Shown here: piece by piece, positions 42,844 to 51,054 of the stretch
Position numbering within the stretch: the stretch's first letter is position 1
How the letters are laid out: the number at the start of each line of letters is the position of its first letter
Source of the DNA: Ilumatobacteraceae bacterium
GTDB taxonomy: Bacteria; Actinomycetota; Acidimicrobiia; Acidimicrobiales; Ilumatobacteraceae
Assembly (NCBI GenBank): GCA_013213745.1
Contig: JABSQH010000064.1
Location: forward strand, 1-64,000
Direction: 5' to 3'
Length of the DNA: 64,000 nucleotides
Made by a program: the position numbers and the translations under genes
Notes under the pieces: generated by a model
The model's database searches: none
Seen by the model: the letters and a program-made list of their open reading frames with translations, nothing else
What the model was told of the DNA's origin: nothing

Positions 42844-42849
42844 TCGATT

Positions 42850-43311
42850 GTGGACTCGATAGATCGGGAAATCGTGCGCCTTCTCCAGGACGACGCCAGT
42901 CGCAGCGCCCGCGAGCTCGGCGACGCCGTGGGCCTCACCGCCACACCATGTTGGCGCCGCATCCGGGCCCTCGAAGACGACGGCACGATCGCCCGCCAGA
43001 TGGCCATCGTCGACCCGCACGCCGTCGGCCTCGACGTGCTGGCGTTGGTCAACATCCGCACCAACGATCACAGCTCCGAGTGGATCCGACGCTTCCGCGC
43101 CGCCATCGCCGATCTCCCCGAGGTACTCGAGGCGTATCGCACGAGCGGCGACATCGACTACACGCTGAAGGTGCGGGTCTCGAGCATCCCGGCCTATGAC
43201 GACTTCTACCGGCGGCTGATCGAAGCGATCGATCTGTACGACGTGCGCACGATCTTCGTGATGGAAGAACTCAAGTCGACCACCGCCCTGCCCATCGACG
43301 ACTCGATGTAG
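42850..43311 (+). CDS. Lrp/AsnC-family transcriptional regulator
   Basis: The 153-residue protein has an N-terminal winged helix (SIDREIVRLLQDDASRSARE, LGDAVGLTATPCWRRIRALE, DDGTIARQMAIVDP) and a C-terminal RAM/ligand domain (VLEAYRTSGDIDYTLKVRVS, IPAYDDFYRRLIE). Such regulators respond to amino acids. The GTG at 42850 is chosen over a TTG at 42817 because of the -10 hexamer just upstream. A nearby AzlD export subunit could be a target, but this is only positional. Confidence 0.9.
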   Translation: MDSIDREIVRLLQDDASRSARELGDAVGLTATPCWRRIRALEDDGTIARQMAIVDPHAVGLDVLALVNIRTNDHSSEWIRRFRAAIADLPEVLEAYRTSGDIDYTLKVRVSSIPAYDDFYRRLIEAIDLYDVRTIFVMEELKSTTALPIDDSM

Positions 43312-43318
43312 CCGAGGT

Positions 43319-44264
43319 CGCCCGCCTTACTGCTCGACGAACCAGCGGGCGATCTGGGTCCGCGTCGTTCCCCGGCCAGTGCTCGAGCAGGTCGCGGGCA
43401 CGCTGTGCGCTCTGGCGCGATGCGTCGACTTCTCCGTCACGACGCTGCACGCGAGCCAATGCGATCGACAGCTCGGCGTGAATGAGCTGCGGGACGTGAG
43501 CCATCGTCGTCGTCGGCGCCACTGCGGACAGCGCCGCTTCGATTTTGGCGCGAGCGTCGGGTTCGCCGGCGCGGTCGGCCAACACCGCGTGCGCGACTTC
43601 GCTGCCCGTCGTGCCGTCGCCGAAGCGCTTGGCCAGAGCCATGCGTCGCGGCGGTCGCCGTCGGGCTCCGAGTCGTACGAGATCAGGCACAACGCCTCCT
43701 CGGTCTCGCAATACAGCATGTGGTGTTGGGCAACGGCGACCCGCTGCGCTCCTCGATACGACGCCAGCGGTCGGCGTAGCGGCGGGCGCGGGCCACGTCG
43801 AGGCGGCCGAGCAGCCACGCCGCGCGAGCGGAGAGCTCGAGCAGTTCGGGGTGGTCGGGAAAAGCATCGAGCGCTTCCTCGGCGACGAGCTATGCCTGGA
43901 ACGGCGAACCCGACTCGAGGTAGTCGCAGATGCCGTCCGGGGCGAGGCGTTCGACGTCGTCATCGCGGGCCGCTTTGATCGCGCGCCGGGCGATCGACGC
44001 ATGGCCGGCCGGGCACAAACTCGATTATGACCTCGAGCGCCCGGCTGTGTATCCGACGCTTCTCGCCGCCGAGCAGCGATTCGAGGATCGCCTCGCGTAC
44101 CAACTCGTGCCGGAAGTGGAAGCGATCGACTGTCGGTACTGCGTCAACGAGCGACGCCAGCGGACCAGCGATTGCACGATCGAGGCCTGCTGTTCGCCGT
44201 CGGCCAGTCGGCGACGGTGCTCGCCGAGCAGCAGCTCGGGGTGGAGTCCATCGAGGCATGTCAT
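43319..44264 (-). pseudogene. Multiply frameshifted ATPase/LuxR-type regulator remnant
   Basis: Coding-like pieces occur on the minus strand in all three frames. From 5-prime to 3-prime they include TCLDGLHPELLLGEHRRRLA, then TVDRFHFRHELVREAILESL and GGEKRRIHSRALEVI in another frame, then QHHMLYCETEEALCLISYDS in another, and HAVLADRAGEPDARAKIEAA with DASRQSAQRARDLLEHWPG in another. The FRHELVREAILESLL segment and TPR-like helices are typical of large ATP-binding LuxR-type regulators or class III cyclase-like proteins. The ATPase core and DNA-binding ends are missing. Confidence 0.7.
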
Positions 44265-44295
44265 GGATCACATGGTGCCGGCCTCAGGTAGGCAG

Positions 44296-44319
44296 GCACA
44301 TCGGACAAGTGACCGATGT
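44296..44319. repeat. Perfect 8-bp hairpin downstream of ccdA
   Basis: CACATCGG-ACAAGTGA-CCGATGTG lies 35 nt past the ccdA stop. There is no T-run; a terminator or processing role is possible. Confidence 0.5.
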
Positions 44320-44354
44320 GGCGACGTCGGGCAGTGACCACCGTCACATACTGC

Positions 44355-45332
44355 TCACACGGCGTCGGCGGGTGCCTCGTCGCTCGTTTGGGCCGGTTCT
44401 TCGGTCGGCTCATCCGTTGCCGAGGGGTCGACGGCCACAGTGCCGTTCGTGTCGGGTGCACCGTCGACGACGACGGCGGCCGCGCCGTCAACCTCGGCGG
44501 CTGCCGCGTCGTCGCTCGGGCCACGGCGAAGGAACACGAACGCTGCCGCGGCACCAACCACGGCGGTCAGCACGATGGCCACCGTGCGCCAGTGATCGTT
44601 GAGGAAGATCGTCGCTTCGGCCTGCTGCTCGAGCGCCCAGTCGGTGATCGGGTCACCCTCTTCGCGGATGTCGACCCAGTAGAAGTACCACAGCAGGTAG
44701 GCGCCGGAGATCACCACGAACGCAGCGGCGATCTTGTCGACGTACTGCATGCCATTGCGCAAGATCTTCAACAGGCTGGTGTTGGCGAAGGCCAGCGCAA
44801 CCGTGAGCGCCGACACCAACAACGCCATGCCGGCGCCGTAGGCCAACACGTTGCCGACGCCGGCCACGACGCCGTCGCGGCTGGTGGTGGAGAACACGGT
44901 GGCGATGAACAGCCCGATCGTGCAGCCGATCGAGGCCACGGCGTAGGCCACGCCGAACACGAACATCGCCTTGGTGGTGTTCTTCGGCTGGCCGCCCGTG
45001 TTGATCTGCGGCGTCATGAACGGCAGCTTGTAGCCGAACAACATGGCGATACCGAGCACGACCAACGCCACGCCAATGATCCCGGTGGCGTACTTGGCGT
45101 TCTGATCGATCCAGTTGGTGAAGTTGTACGAGATGACCCCGACGACGAGGAACACCGACAAGAAGCCTGCGGACACCGCAGCGCTCACCAAGAGCGCCCG
45201 CCGAATCGACGCTCGTTGCGACCCTGGGAGCTGACCCTGCATCCCGAGGAAGTACATCAAGTAGGTCGGCAGCAGGATGAACCCACACGGGTTCACCGCC
45301 GCCACCAAGCCGCGAATGAACGAGAGGCTCAT
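44355..45332 (-). CDS. ccdA: CcdA/DsbD-type thiol-disulfide membrane transporter
   Basis: The 325-residue protein carries electrons across the membrane to extracytoplasmic thioredoxins for cytochrome c or disulfide maturation. Its six-helix core has the paired cysteines in LVAAVNPCGFILLPTYLMYF and VASIGCTIGLFIATVFS. A long acidic C-terminal tail (EPAQTSDEAPADAV) follows one extra span. The gene lies 23 nt downstream of the TlpA-like thioredoxin gene, its probable electron acceptor. Confidence 0.92.
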   Translation of the reverse strand: MSLSFIRGLVAAVNPCGFILLPTYLMYFLGMQGQLPGSQRASIRRALLVSAAVSAGFLSVFLVVGVISYNFTNWIDQNAKYATGIIGVALVVLGIAMLFGYKLPFMTPQINTGGQPKNTTKAMFVFGVAYAVASIGCTIGLFIATVFSTTSRDGVVAGVGNVLAYGAGMALLVSALTVALAFANTSLLKILRNGMQYVDKIAAAFVVISGAYLLWYFYWVDIREEGDPITDWALEQQAEATIFLNDHWRTVAIVLTAVVGAAAAFVFLRRGPSDDAAAAEVDGAAAVVVDGAPDTNGTVAVDPSATDEPTEEPAQTSDEAPADAV

Positions 45333-45355
45333 GTGCTCTCCATCCTGTGCATGAA

Positions 45356-45982
45356 CTAACTCGCTTCCTGGATCTGCGCCTCAACGGCTTGCAGCTCGTC
45401 GACGCGGTCTCGGAGCTGGTCGGCGTCGAGGACGCCGGTCTGCTCGATGATCGTGCCGTCGGAGGTGACGAACAGGGTGACCGGGAACGCCACTGCACCG
45501 ATCGCATCGGTGAGTTCGGCGAACGGGTCGCGCAGTTGCTCGTAGGTCACGCCGCGTTCACCGGCAAATCGCTCCATCGACTCGACCGAGTCGATGGTGT
45601 TGACGCCGACGAACCGGACATCGTCGCCGACCTCGCTGTGCACTTCGGCGAAGTCGGGGAGTTCTTTGGCGCACGGTGGGCATGTGGAGAACCAGAAGTT
45701 GACCACGGTGGGCTGGCCGAGCAGCGACGTGGTGAGCACTTCGTTGTCGTCGCGGTCGAACAGGGTGGTGACGGGCAGCAGGTCGCCTTCGACCACGTCG
45801 TTGCCGAGACCGTTGTTGGGAAAGGTCTCGACGGTCTGCGGGTTGTCGAGTACTGCGTCGGGTTCGTCGTCACCGGAGCGGGCGATGAGATACCCCGCCC
45901 CGACGCTCACGACGAGGGCGATCACCAGGGAGATCACCAACAGACGCGGACGAATCTTCACCCGTTGCAGGGTACTGAGCAC
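45356..45982 (-). CDS. TlpA/ResA-like membrane-anchored thioredoxin
   Basis: The 208-residue protein has an N-terminal anchor (LLVISLVIALVVSVGAGYLI) and a thioredoxin domain with VVNFWFSTCPPCAKELPDFA (CPPC active site), VRFVGVNTIDSVESM and AVAFPVTLFVTSDGTII including the cis-Pro. It probably reduces cytochrome c or copper-site thiols for the oxidase encoded in this window, together with CcdA. Confidence 0.92.
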   Translation of the reverse strand: MLSTLQRVKIRPRLLVISLVIALVVSVGAGYLIARSGDDEPDAVLDNPQTVETFPNNGLGNDVVEGDLLPVTTLFDRDDNEVLTTSLLGQPTVVNFWFSTCPPCAKELPDFAEVHSEVGDDVRFVGVNTIDSVESMERFAGERGVTYEQLRDPFAELTDAIGAVAFPVTLFVTSDGTIIEQTGVLDADQLRDRVDELQAVEAQIQEAS

Positions 45983-46078
45983 ATGAGAACAGGTCGTCTC
46001 ATGACCACGAAACGTTCCCTTACGGTCACGGTGCCACCGGCATGGGGGTGGGCCGGGGCACTGCGACCGTCGGGGGGA

Positions 46079-46468
46079 TCATGCGACGTCGACTGCAACG
46101 TCGGCGAGGCCGGCATCACGGGGATTGACCGGGCCGAGTTCGTCCACGATCAACGCCGGACGGGGCCGCTTGGGGGGACGGCCACACGGGCGCTTGTTGG
46201 CCACGATGCGGCCGCCGGACAGCAGCTCGCCGCCCCACACGCCCCATGGTTCGGCGCGTTCGAGGGCATCGGCGAGACACGACGCCTGGAGTGGGCACCG
46301 GCGACACATCGCCTTGGCACGGGCGATGTCGATCACGTCGTCGGAGAAGAACAGCGCGGTCAACGTGCCGTTCCCGTCGGCGCATCGCGCCGCTGGTGCC
46401 GTGCTCCCGGCGTCGACGCCGGGAGCGTCGATACAGTCGGGTTCGCGGGGTTCGATGACGATATTCAT
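46079..46468 (-). CDS. whiB7: WhiB7-like transcription factor with AT-hook
   Basis: The 129-residue protein has the WhiB cluster cysteines C29, C55, C58 and C64 (MCRRCPLQASC), the WhiB7-type stretch EPWGVWGGELLSGGRI, and a basic AT-hook-like tail (KRPCGRPPKRPRP, about residues 92-104). WhiB7 activates intrinsic resistance genes when translation is inhibited. The ATG at 46468 follows GAGGAA by 6-7 nt. The gene lies behind a leader with an upstream ORF and an intrinsic terminator, the arrangement expected of whiB7. The extra 25 residues after the hook are unusual. Confidence 0.85.
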   Translation of the reverse strand: MNIVIEPREPDCIDAPGVDAGSTAPAARCADGNGTLTALFFSDDVIDIARAKAMCRRCPLQASCLADALERAEPWGVWGGELLSGGRIVANKRPCGRPPKRPRPALIVDELGPVNPRDAGLADVAVDVA

Positions 46469-46548
46469 GTCGGTTCCTCGTTGTCGGTGGTTGGTTCGTG
46501 GATTGCTGTGGTGCTGGTGATGCAGATCTGGATGGATGTGACGGGCCG

Positions 46549-46588
46549 AAAAATCAGAAAGGCCGCCGGGTTCTTGAACCCGGCGGCC
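46549..46588 (-). terminator. Intrinsic terminator/attenuator in the whiB7 leader
   Basis: On the minus strand GGCCGCCGGGTT-CAAG-AACCCGGCGGCC forms a perfect 12-bp stem followed by TTTCTGATTTTT. It lies between the upstream ORF stop and whiB7, so it would end transcription before whiB7 unless prevented. Confidence 0.88.
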
Positions 46589-46602
46589 TCGGAGAGGTGA
46601 TC

Positions 46603-46621
46603 TGACGTTGGTGTTACGTCA
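46603..46621 (-). promoter_or_regulatory. Small hairpin over the upstream-ORF stop codon
   Basis: TGACGT-AACACCA-ACGTCA (6-bp arms) includes the TAA stop of the leader ORF. A ribosome finishing the ORF would melt it. It is a candidate part of the attenuator switch. Confidence 0.5.
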
Positions 46622-46835
46622 GCACTCCTGGCGAGACGCCGGGATAAGCGTGCGGCTTGTTGGTCACGACCTGGATCGAGTCGGTGCCCATGTAGCCACC
46701 GGTGCCGCAGTGCTCGAAGGTCGATGCGGTTCGCGAGTTCGCGAGATTGCCGAAGAACGAAGACCAGGACGCAACGGCAGACGCGCGGGCGCGGCCGAGG
46801 ACCGGCTGTGTTGCGGTGTGCGACATCGTCACCAT
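46614..46835 (-). CDS. Leader ORF (73 codons) upstream of whiB7
   Basis: An ATG with AGGAAGGA 8 nt upstream opens a 73-codon frame (VTMSHTATQPVLGRARASAV ... HAYPGVSPGVLT) with strongly GC-rich third positions. It ends 25 nt before the whiB7 terminator stem. Near its end the RNA CCCGGCG (46643-46637) is identical to part of the terminator 3-prime arm, so it can pair with the 5-prime arm CGCCGGG (46585-46579) and prevent the terminator. Ribosomes translating the ORF would cover it and favour termination. No peptide family is recognised. Confidence 0.75.
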   Translation of the reverse strand: MVTMSHTATQPVLGRARASAVASWSSFFGNLANSRTASTFEHCGTGGYMGTDSIQVVTNKPHAYPGVSPGVLT

Positions 46836-46975
46836 CGGTGCGTCCTTCCTGCTCGTGCTGTTGGTCGGTCGTTGTTTTTCGCGCGCGCCGTGGTGGCGCG
46901 AGCGGGATAGAGGAAACCACGACCGACCGGCGCAGGTCAAGGAGGTTTCTCGCGAACGTGTGATTGGGCGCGAGC

Positions 46976-48046
46976 ATGAGCCCGGTGAGCTGGCAGCTCG
47001 ACCTCCTCGTGTTCGCCTGCGGGTGGCTACTCGGTTGGTGTCTCTTGTGGCGCCTCCGCCCCCTGCCACCGTTCGATGGGACGCGCCGCGACGCGATCGC
47101 TGTCGTCGTGCCCGCACGCAACGAAGCAGACGCACTCCCCCACTTGATTCCACCGTTGGCCGCGCAACTGCGCACGGGAGACGAACTCGTCGTGGTCGAC
47201 GATCACTCCGATGACGCCACCGCGACGATTGCGGCGAGCGGCGGTGCCGTTGTCGTTGAGTCGCCGCCACTCCCGACCGGTTGGCTGGGCAAGCCGCATG
47301 CGTGCGCTACGGGCGCGGCCGCAACCACCGCACCTGTGCTCGTGTTCCTCGATGCCGACGTGCGCCCGGCGGGCGACCTCCTCGACCGCCTCGCCGCGGC
47401 GGTCGAGGAGGACCGCTCGCAAGTGGTCTCGGTGCAACCGTGGCACCAGACCGGCGGACTCGGCGAGCAAGCGAGCATTCTGGTGAACGTCGCTGCGTTG
47501 ATGGGCTGCGGTGGATTCACGCCGCTGGGCCCGCAGGCCGCAGCGGACGTCGCGTTCGGGCCGGTCATCGCGATCGACCGCGAACGGTATGCGGCCGTTG
47601 GCGGCCACGGTGGGCCAACGGTCCGCTCACAACACACCGAAGACATCGCGCTGGCACGTGCCGTTGGCGGGTCGTCGCTATACACGGGTCGGCCCGACAC
47701 CCGCTTTCGCATGTATCCGGGAGGGTTGGGTGACACGGTGCGCGGATGGAGCCGATCGTTGGCGACCGGGGCCGGCTCGACCCGGTGGTGGTGGGTCCTG
47801 GCGACGGCAGCGTGGATCGGCTCGCTCGCCGGTGGATGGCTGGCGCTTCCGGTGCTGTACCCGCTGAGCGCAGTGCAGTTCTGGGTCCTCGGCCGGCGAG
47901 CCGGGTCGATCCATCCGCTCACCGCGATTGTTTTCCCGGTCGCGGTACTCGCCTTCGTGATCATCTTCTTGCGCAGCGCATGGTTGCGGCTGCGACGGCG
48001 CGATGTGACCTGGAAGGGGCGGCGGGTCGAGGCCAATCCCAGCTGA
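46976..48046 (+). CDS. Family 2 glycosyltransferase, membrane-bound (CrtQ-like)
   Basis: The 356-residue enzyme has an N-terminal span, a GT-A domain with AIAVVVPARNEADALPHLIP, ELVVVDDHSDDATATIA, LVFLDADVRPAGDLLDRLAA and QHTEDIALARAV, and two or three C-terminal spans. The pattern matches actinobacterial glycosyltransferases related to 4,4-diaponeurosporenoate glycosyltransferase (CrtQ), but no carotenoid genes are nearby. The ATG at 46976 is preferred over a TTG at 46964. It is divergent from the whiB7 leader. Confidence 0.82.
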   Translation: MSPVSWQLDLLVFACGWLLGWCLLWRLRPLPPFDGTRRDAIAVVVPARNEADALPHLIPPLAAQLRTGDELVVVDDHSDDATATIAASGGAVVVESPPLPTGWLGKPHACATGAAATTAPVLVFLDADVRPAGDLLDRLAAAVEEDRSQVVSVQPWHQTGGLGEQASILVNVAALMGCGGFTPLGPQAAADVAFGPVIAIDRERYAAVGGHGGPTVRSQHTEDIALARAVGGSSLYTGRPDTRFRMYPGGLGDTVRGWSRSLATGAGSTRWWWVLATAAWIGSLAGGWLALPVLYPLSAVQFWVLGRRAGSIHPLTAIVFPVAVLAFVIIFLRSAWLRLRRRDVTWKGRRVEANPS

Positions 48047-48058
48047 TTGAATGGCGGT

Positions 48059-48580
48059 GTGAGACGTTGCCTGATCGCCCTCGTTGCGGGCACGATGCTC
48101 GCCGCCGGGTTGGCCGGGGGTGCTGCTGTGGCGCACGACGCCAACGTCGACGCCAGCCCCGCATCGGGATCCACGATCGATCAGCCGATCAGCGAGGTCA
48201 CGCTCACCTTCGACACGACGATCGGCGACGACGTCGAACTCGCGGTGCTCGACCCCGACGAGACCGAACTCGATTCGACCAGCTCGCGCATTTCCGACTT
48301 CGCGGCCAAGGTCGAGTTCGATCCGCTCGACGAGGAGGGCACCTACATCGTGCGCTACCTCACCACCGCCAGTGAAGATGGCCACCTGCTCGTCGGCGCC
48401 GTGCAATTCACATTCGGCGACGCAGGCGGCGCCAGCATCGTCCCATGGATCGCGTTCGGTGTGGCTGCCGCGGCGATTCTCGCGGTCGGTGCGTGGTTCA
48501 GCCTGCGCAGCCACCGACGGGCGGCTGTTGGCGCATCAGTCGACGATGTCGACGACGATCTTTCCGACGTTGGCGTTTGA
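48059..48580 (+). CDS. CopC-domain copper-resistance-like protein
   Basis: The roughly 173-residue protein has a signal peptide ending near AAVAHDANVDASPASGSTID, an immunoglobulin-like CopC domain (ISEVTLTFDTTIGDDVELAV, GTYIVRYLTTASEDGHLLVG) and a C-terminal anchor (IVPWIAFGVAAAAILAVGAW). The His after the signal cleavage site and the DGH motif are copper ligands in CopC. CopD is not adjacent. It starts 12-15 nt after the glycosyltransferase gene and its 3-prime end overlaps the convergent oxidoreductase gene by 45 bp. Confidence 0.82.
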   Translation: MRRCLIALVAGTMLAAGLAGGAAVAHDANVDASPASGSTIDQPISEVTLTFDTTIGDDVELAVLDPDETELDSTSSRISDFAAKVEFDPLDEEGTYIVRYLTTASEDGHLLVGAVQFTFGDAGGASIVPWIAFGVAAAAILAVGAWFSLRSHRRAAVGASVDDVDDDLSDVGV

Positions 48581-49516
48581 CTCCATGTACGAGTGCGCCT
48601 CGCCGATGCGCTCGAACGGGTAACGCGAATCGATCACCGGTCGGAGCAGACCGCGCTCGAACAGCGGGTTGACTTCGGCGATGAACCGCTGGGCGAGCGC
48701 GATCTTGCGCTCGATCGGCCGACTGCGCAGCGTGGTGCCGATCCACGTGACCCGCTTGGTGAGGAGCAGTCCGAGGTTGACCGACGCGTTGGCGCCGCCC
48801 ATGAGGCCGACCTGCACCACGGTTCCGTCGATGGCTGCGGCGTGCAGGTTGCGCTCGGCCTCCTCGCCGCCGATCACATCGAGGACAACGTCGGCGCCGC
48901 CGGGCACGGCGTCGCGCCACGCGGCGAGCCAGTCGGCGGGCGAACGCTCGAGCACGACGTCGGCGCCAAGGTCACGACAGGCCTGCGCCTTGCCCGCCGA
49001 ACACGTCACGGCGATGCGCGCGCCGATGGCACGGGCGATTTGGATCGCGGCGGTTCCGACCCCCGACGCTCCTGCGTGCACCAGTGCCCACCGTCCACTG
49101 GTCAAGCCACCCTGCACGACGAGTGCGTCCCATGCGGTGAGGAACACCTCGGGGATGGCCACGGCGTCGCCCGCGGCGACCGCACTGGGCACCGGCAGGG
49201 CCTGCCGGGCGTGGGTGACCACTCGCTCGGCGTAGCACCCGCCGGCCTCGATGCCCATCACGCGGTCACCGACGCTCCATCCGGTCACCTCGGGCCCCAG
49301 CGCGGCCACGGTGCCGGCGTACTCGAGGCCGGGGATCTCCACCTCGCGCCCGCGCGGATCGGGGTACATGCCCATTCGCTGCAGCACATCGGCGCGATTG
49401 AGTGCGGTCTGTTCCACCGCAACGGCGATCTCACCGACCCCTGGTTCGGGGTCGGCAACCTCGCAGATGGTCAGTACTTCAGGGCCACCGTGATCGTCGA
49501 GAACGACTGCGCGCAT
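48536..49516 (-). CDS. NAD(P)H:quinone oxidoreductase, zeta-crystallin type
   Basis: The 326-residue MDR-superfamily enzyme has MRAVVLDDHGGPEVLTICEV, TALNRADVLQRMGMYPDP, IPGLEYAGTVAALGPEVTGW, the cofactor loop VHAGASGVGTAAIQIARAIG and VVLDVIGGEEAERNLHAA. Catalytic zinc ligands are absent, as in quinone reductases (PIG3-like). Its 3-prime end overlaps the convergent CopC-like gene. Confidence 0.9.
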   Translation of the reverse strand: MRAVVLDDHGGPEVLTICEVADPEPGVGEIAVAVEQTALNRADVLQRMGMYPDPRGREVEIPGLEYAGTVAALGPEVTGWSVGDRVMGIEAGGCYAERVVTHARQALPVPSAVAAGDAVAIPEVFLTAWDALVVQGGLTSGRWALVHAGASGVGTAAIQIARAIGARIAVTCSAGKAQACRDLGADVVLERSPADWLAAWRDAVPGGADVVLDVIGGEEAERNLHAAAIDGTVVQVGLMGGANASVNLGLLLTKRVTWIGTTLRSRPIERKIALAQRFIAEVNPLFERGLLRPVIDSRYPFERIGEAHSYMESNANVGKIVVDIVD

Positions 49517-49526
49517 GCGCGGCACG

Positions 49527-49757
49527 TTACCGGCGTGCCGCGCCAGAGTACCGTTCGACCACAACTGGTCCGCCGACATCGTCCGCGCCGGCATCCGCCG
49601 GAGTGGGCGATGAGGTCGGCGCGGCGATCGAGGTCGGTCGGGAAGCATCACCGCCGGCGGTCGGCTCGGCGTCGCTCGTCGTGTCGGCACAGGCCGCCAG
49701 CGCGAGCGCTGCGACGACGACGAGTTCAGCTGCGCGCGGTCGGCGCAGCGTGATCAT
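49527..49757 (-). CDS. Small lipoprotein
   Basis: The 76-residue product has a signal peptide with lipobox (VVVAALALAACADTTSDAEP) and a short low-complexity Ala/Thr/Ser/Pro tail ending VVVERYSGAARR. It overlaps the 3-prime end of orn by 32 nt in the same direction. Nothing indicates its role. Confidence 0.6.
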   Translation of the reverse strand: MITLRRPRAAELVVVAALALAACADTTSDAEPTAGGDASRPTSIAAPTSSPTPADAGADDVGGPVVVERYSGAARR

Positions 49758-50355
49758 CGGCGGCGGTGGAGTCCGGCTCGTCGGCCGCCGGCTCGGGGAG
49801 CTCGAGCGCGTCGGCAGCGACGAACGCATACTGCCGGTAGAACTCGAGCTCTGCCACTGAGGCGCGGATGTCGTCGAGCGCCCGGTGAGCACCCTTGCCC
49901 TGTGGTCGGCGACCGTCGAGATCCGGGTACCACCGCTTCACGAGCTCTTTGATGCTCGACACGTCGATCGACCGGTAGTGCAGATGATTCTCGATGTCGG
50001 GCAGATAGGCCGCGAGGAACCGGCGGTCGGTGCCGATCGAGTTACCGCACAGCGGGACAGTCATCGGTTCAGGCACGTGCCGCTGGATGAACTCGAGGGT
50101 CGCCTTGCCCGCTTCATCGAGACTCACGGTGGACGCACGGATCTGATCGAGTAGCCCCGAACGGGTGTGCATGTCGACCACGAAGGGGTCCATCGCCGCC
50201 AAGACCTCGTCGGGCTGGTGGATGACGAGGTCGGGTCCCTCTTCGACGATCTGTAGGTCGTCGTCGGTCACGATGGTGGCGATCTCCACGATCACGTCGC
50301 TGGTGTGATCGAGCCCGGTCATCTCCAGATCCATCCACACCAGCACGCCCGACAT
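49726..50355 (-). CDS. orn: Oligoribonuclease
   Basis: Orn degrades very short RNAs, including the pGpG made from c-di-GMP. The 209-residue DEDDh exonuclease has WMDLEMTGLDHTSDVIVEIA, CGNSIGTDRRFLAAYLP, YRSIDVSSIKELVKRWYP and AHRALDDIRASVAELEFYR. A disordered Asp/Ala-rich C-terminal extension exceeds the usual length by about 25 residues. Its role in c-di-GMP turnover fits with the RsiG-like gene elsewhere in the window. Confidence 0.95.
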   Translation of the reverse strand: MSGVLVWMDLEMTGLDHTSDVIVEIATIVTDDDLQIVEEGPDLVIHQPDEVLAAMDPFVVDMHTRSGLLDQIRASTVSLDEAGKATLEFIQRHVPEPMTVPLCGNSIGTDRRFLAAYLPDIENHLHYRSIDVSSIKELVKRWYPDLDGRRPQGKGAHRALDDIRASVAELEFYRQYAFVAADALELPEPAADEPDSTAADDHAAPTARS

Positions 50356-50415
50356 CGTAGAGCGGCGGTGCACGGTGACGGCGATCGCGCCCCGAGATGC
50401 CAACATCGGTGCACC

Positions 50416-51054
50416 ATGGCCCCGACCGATGGACTCGAACGAGCTGCGACGCTCACCGAGTTACTCGAGACCGACGGCGTTGTCGAACAGTGCGTTATCC
50501 GTTCAGGCAGCCGTGGGCGCCTCGGCGTGATGGCGTACCACGGTGGATCACTCGAGGAGATGACCGACGTGATCGGCGAACGCGCCGCCGAACGATCCGG
50601 CGCCTCGTACTACGCCATCGTCCAGCCGTCGACCAGCCGCCGCCATCTCGCCTCGACGAAGGTCCGACCGGCCGAGTCGCCCGCACTCACCCGATTCGTC
50701 GACGCGGTCGATGTGGTGGTGACGGTCCATGGCTTCGGACGTCGGGGCATGTTCTCGTCGCTACTGCTCGGCGGTGGCAATCGAGAGTTCGCCGAGCACG
50801 TCGGCACGGCGCTGCGCCGGACGTTGCCGGCCTACGACATCGTGACCGACCTCGAGCGCATCCCGGTCGCGCTCCGCGGCATCCATCCGGACAACCCGGT
50901 GAACCTGCCGCCGGCACGCGGCGTTCAGATGGAGTTACCGCCGCGGGTGCGCGGGTCGAGTCCGATGTGGTGGGACTGGGAAGGTCCGGGGCTAACGCCT
51001 CACACCGAAGGACTCATCGACGGGCTCGTCGACGCGTTGACGAGCTGGGCGTAG
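50416..51054 (+). CDS. Poly-gamma-glutamate hydrolase family protein (DUF867)
   Basis: The 212-residue protein has VMAYHGGSLEEMTDVIGERA, SASYYAIVQP-like sequence, LASTKVRPAESPALTRFVDA, VVTVHGFGRRGMFSSLLLGG and GIHPDNPVNLPPARGVQMEL. These match phage-type poly-gamma-glutamate hydrolases, zinc-dependent carboxypeptidase-like enzymes with ligands in the first HGG and TVHGF motifs. Whether the host has poly-gamma-glutamate is unknown. The 3-prime end overlaps the sensor kinase gene by 63 bp. Confidence 0.83.
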   Translation: MAPTDGLERAATLTELLETDGVVEQCVIRSGSRGRLGVMAYHGGSLEEMTDVIGERAAERSGASYYAIVQPSTSRRHLASTKVRPAESPALTRFVDAVDVVVTVHGFGRRGMFSSLLLGGGNREFAEHVGTALRRTLPAYDIVTDLERIPVALRGIHPDNPVNLPPARGVQMELPPRVRGSSPMWWDWEGPGLTPHTEGLIDGLVDALTSWA

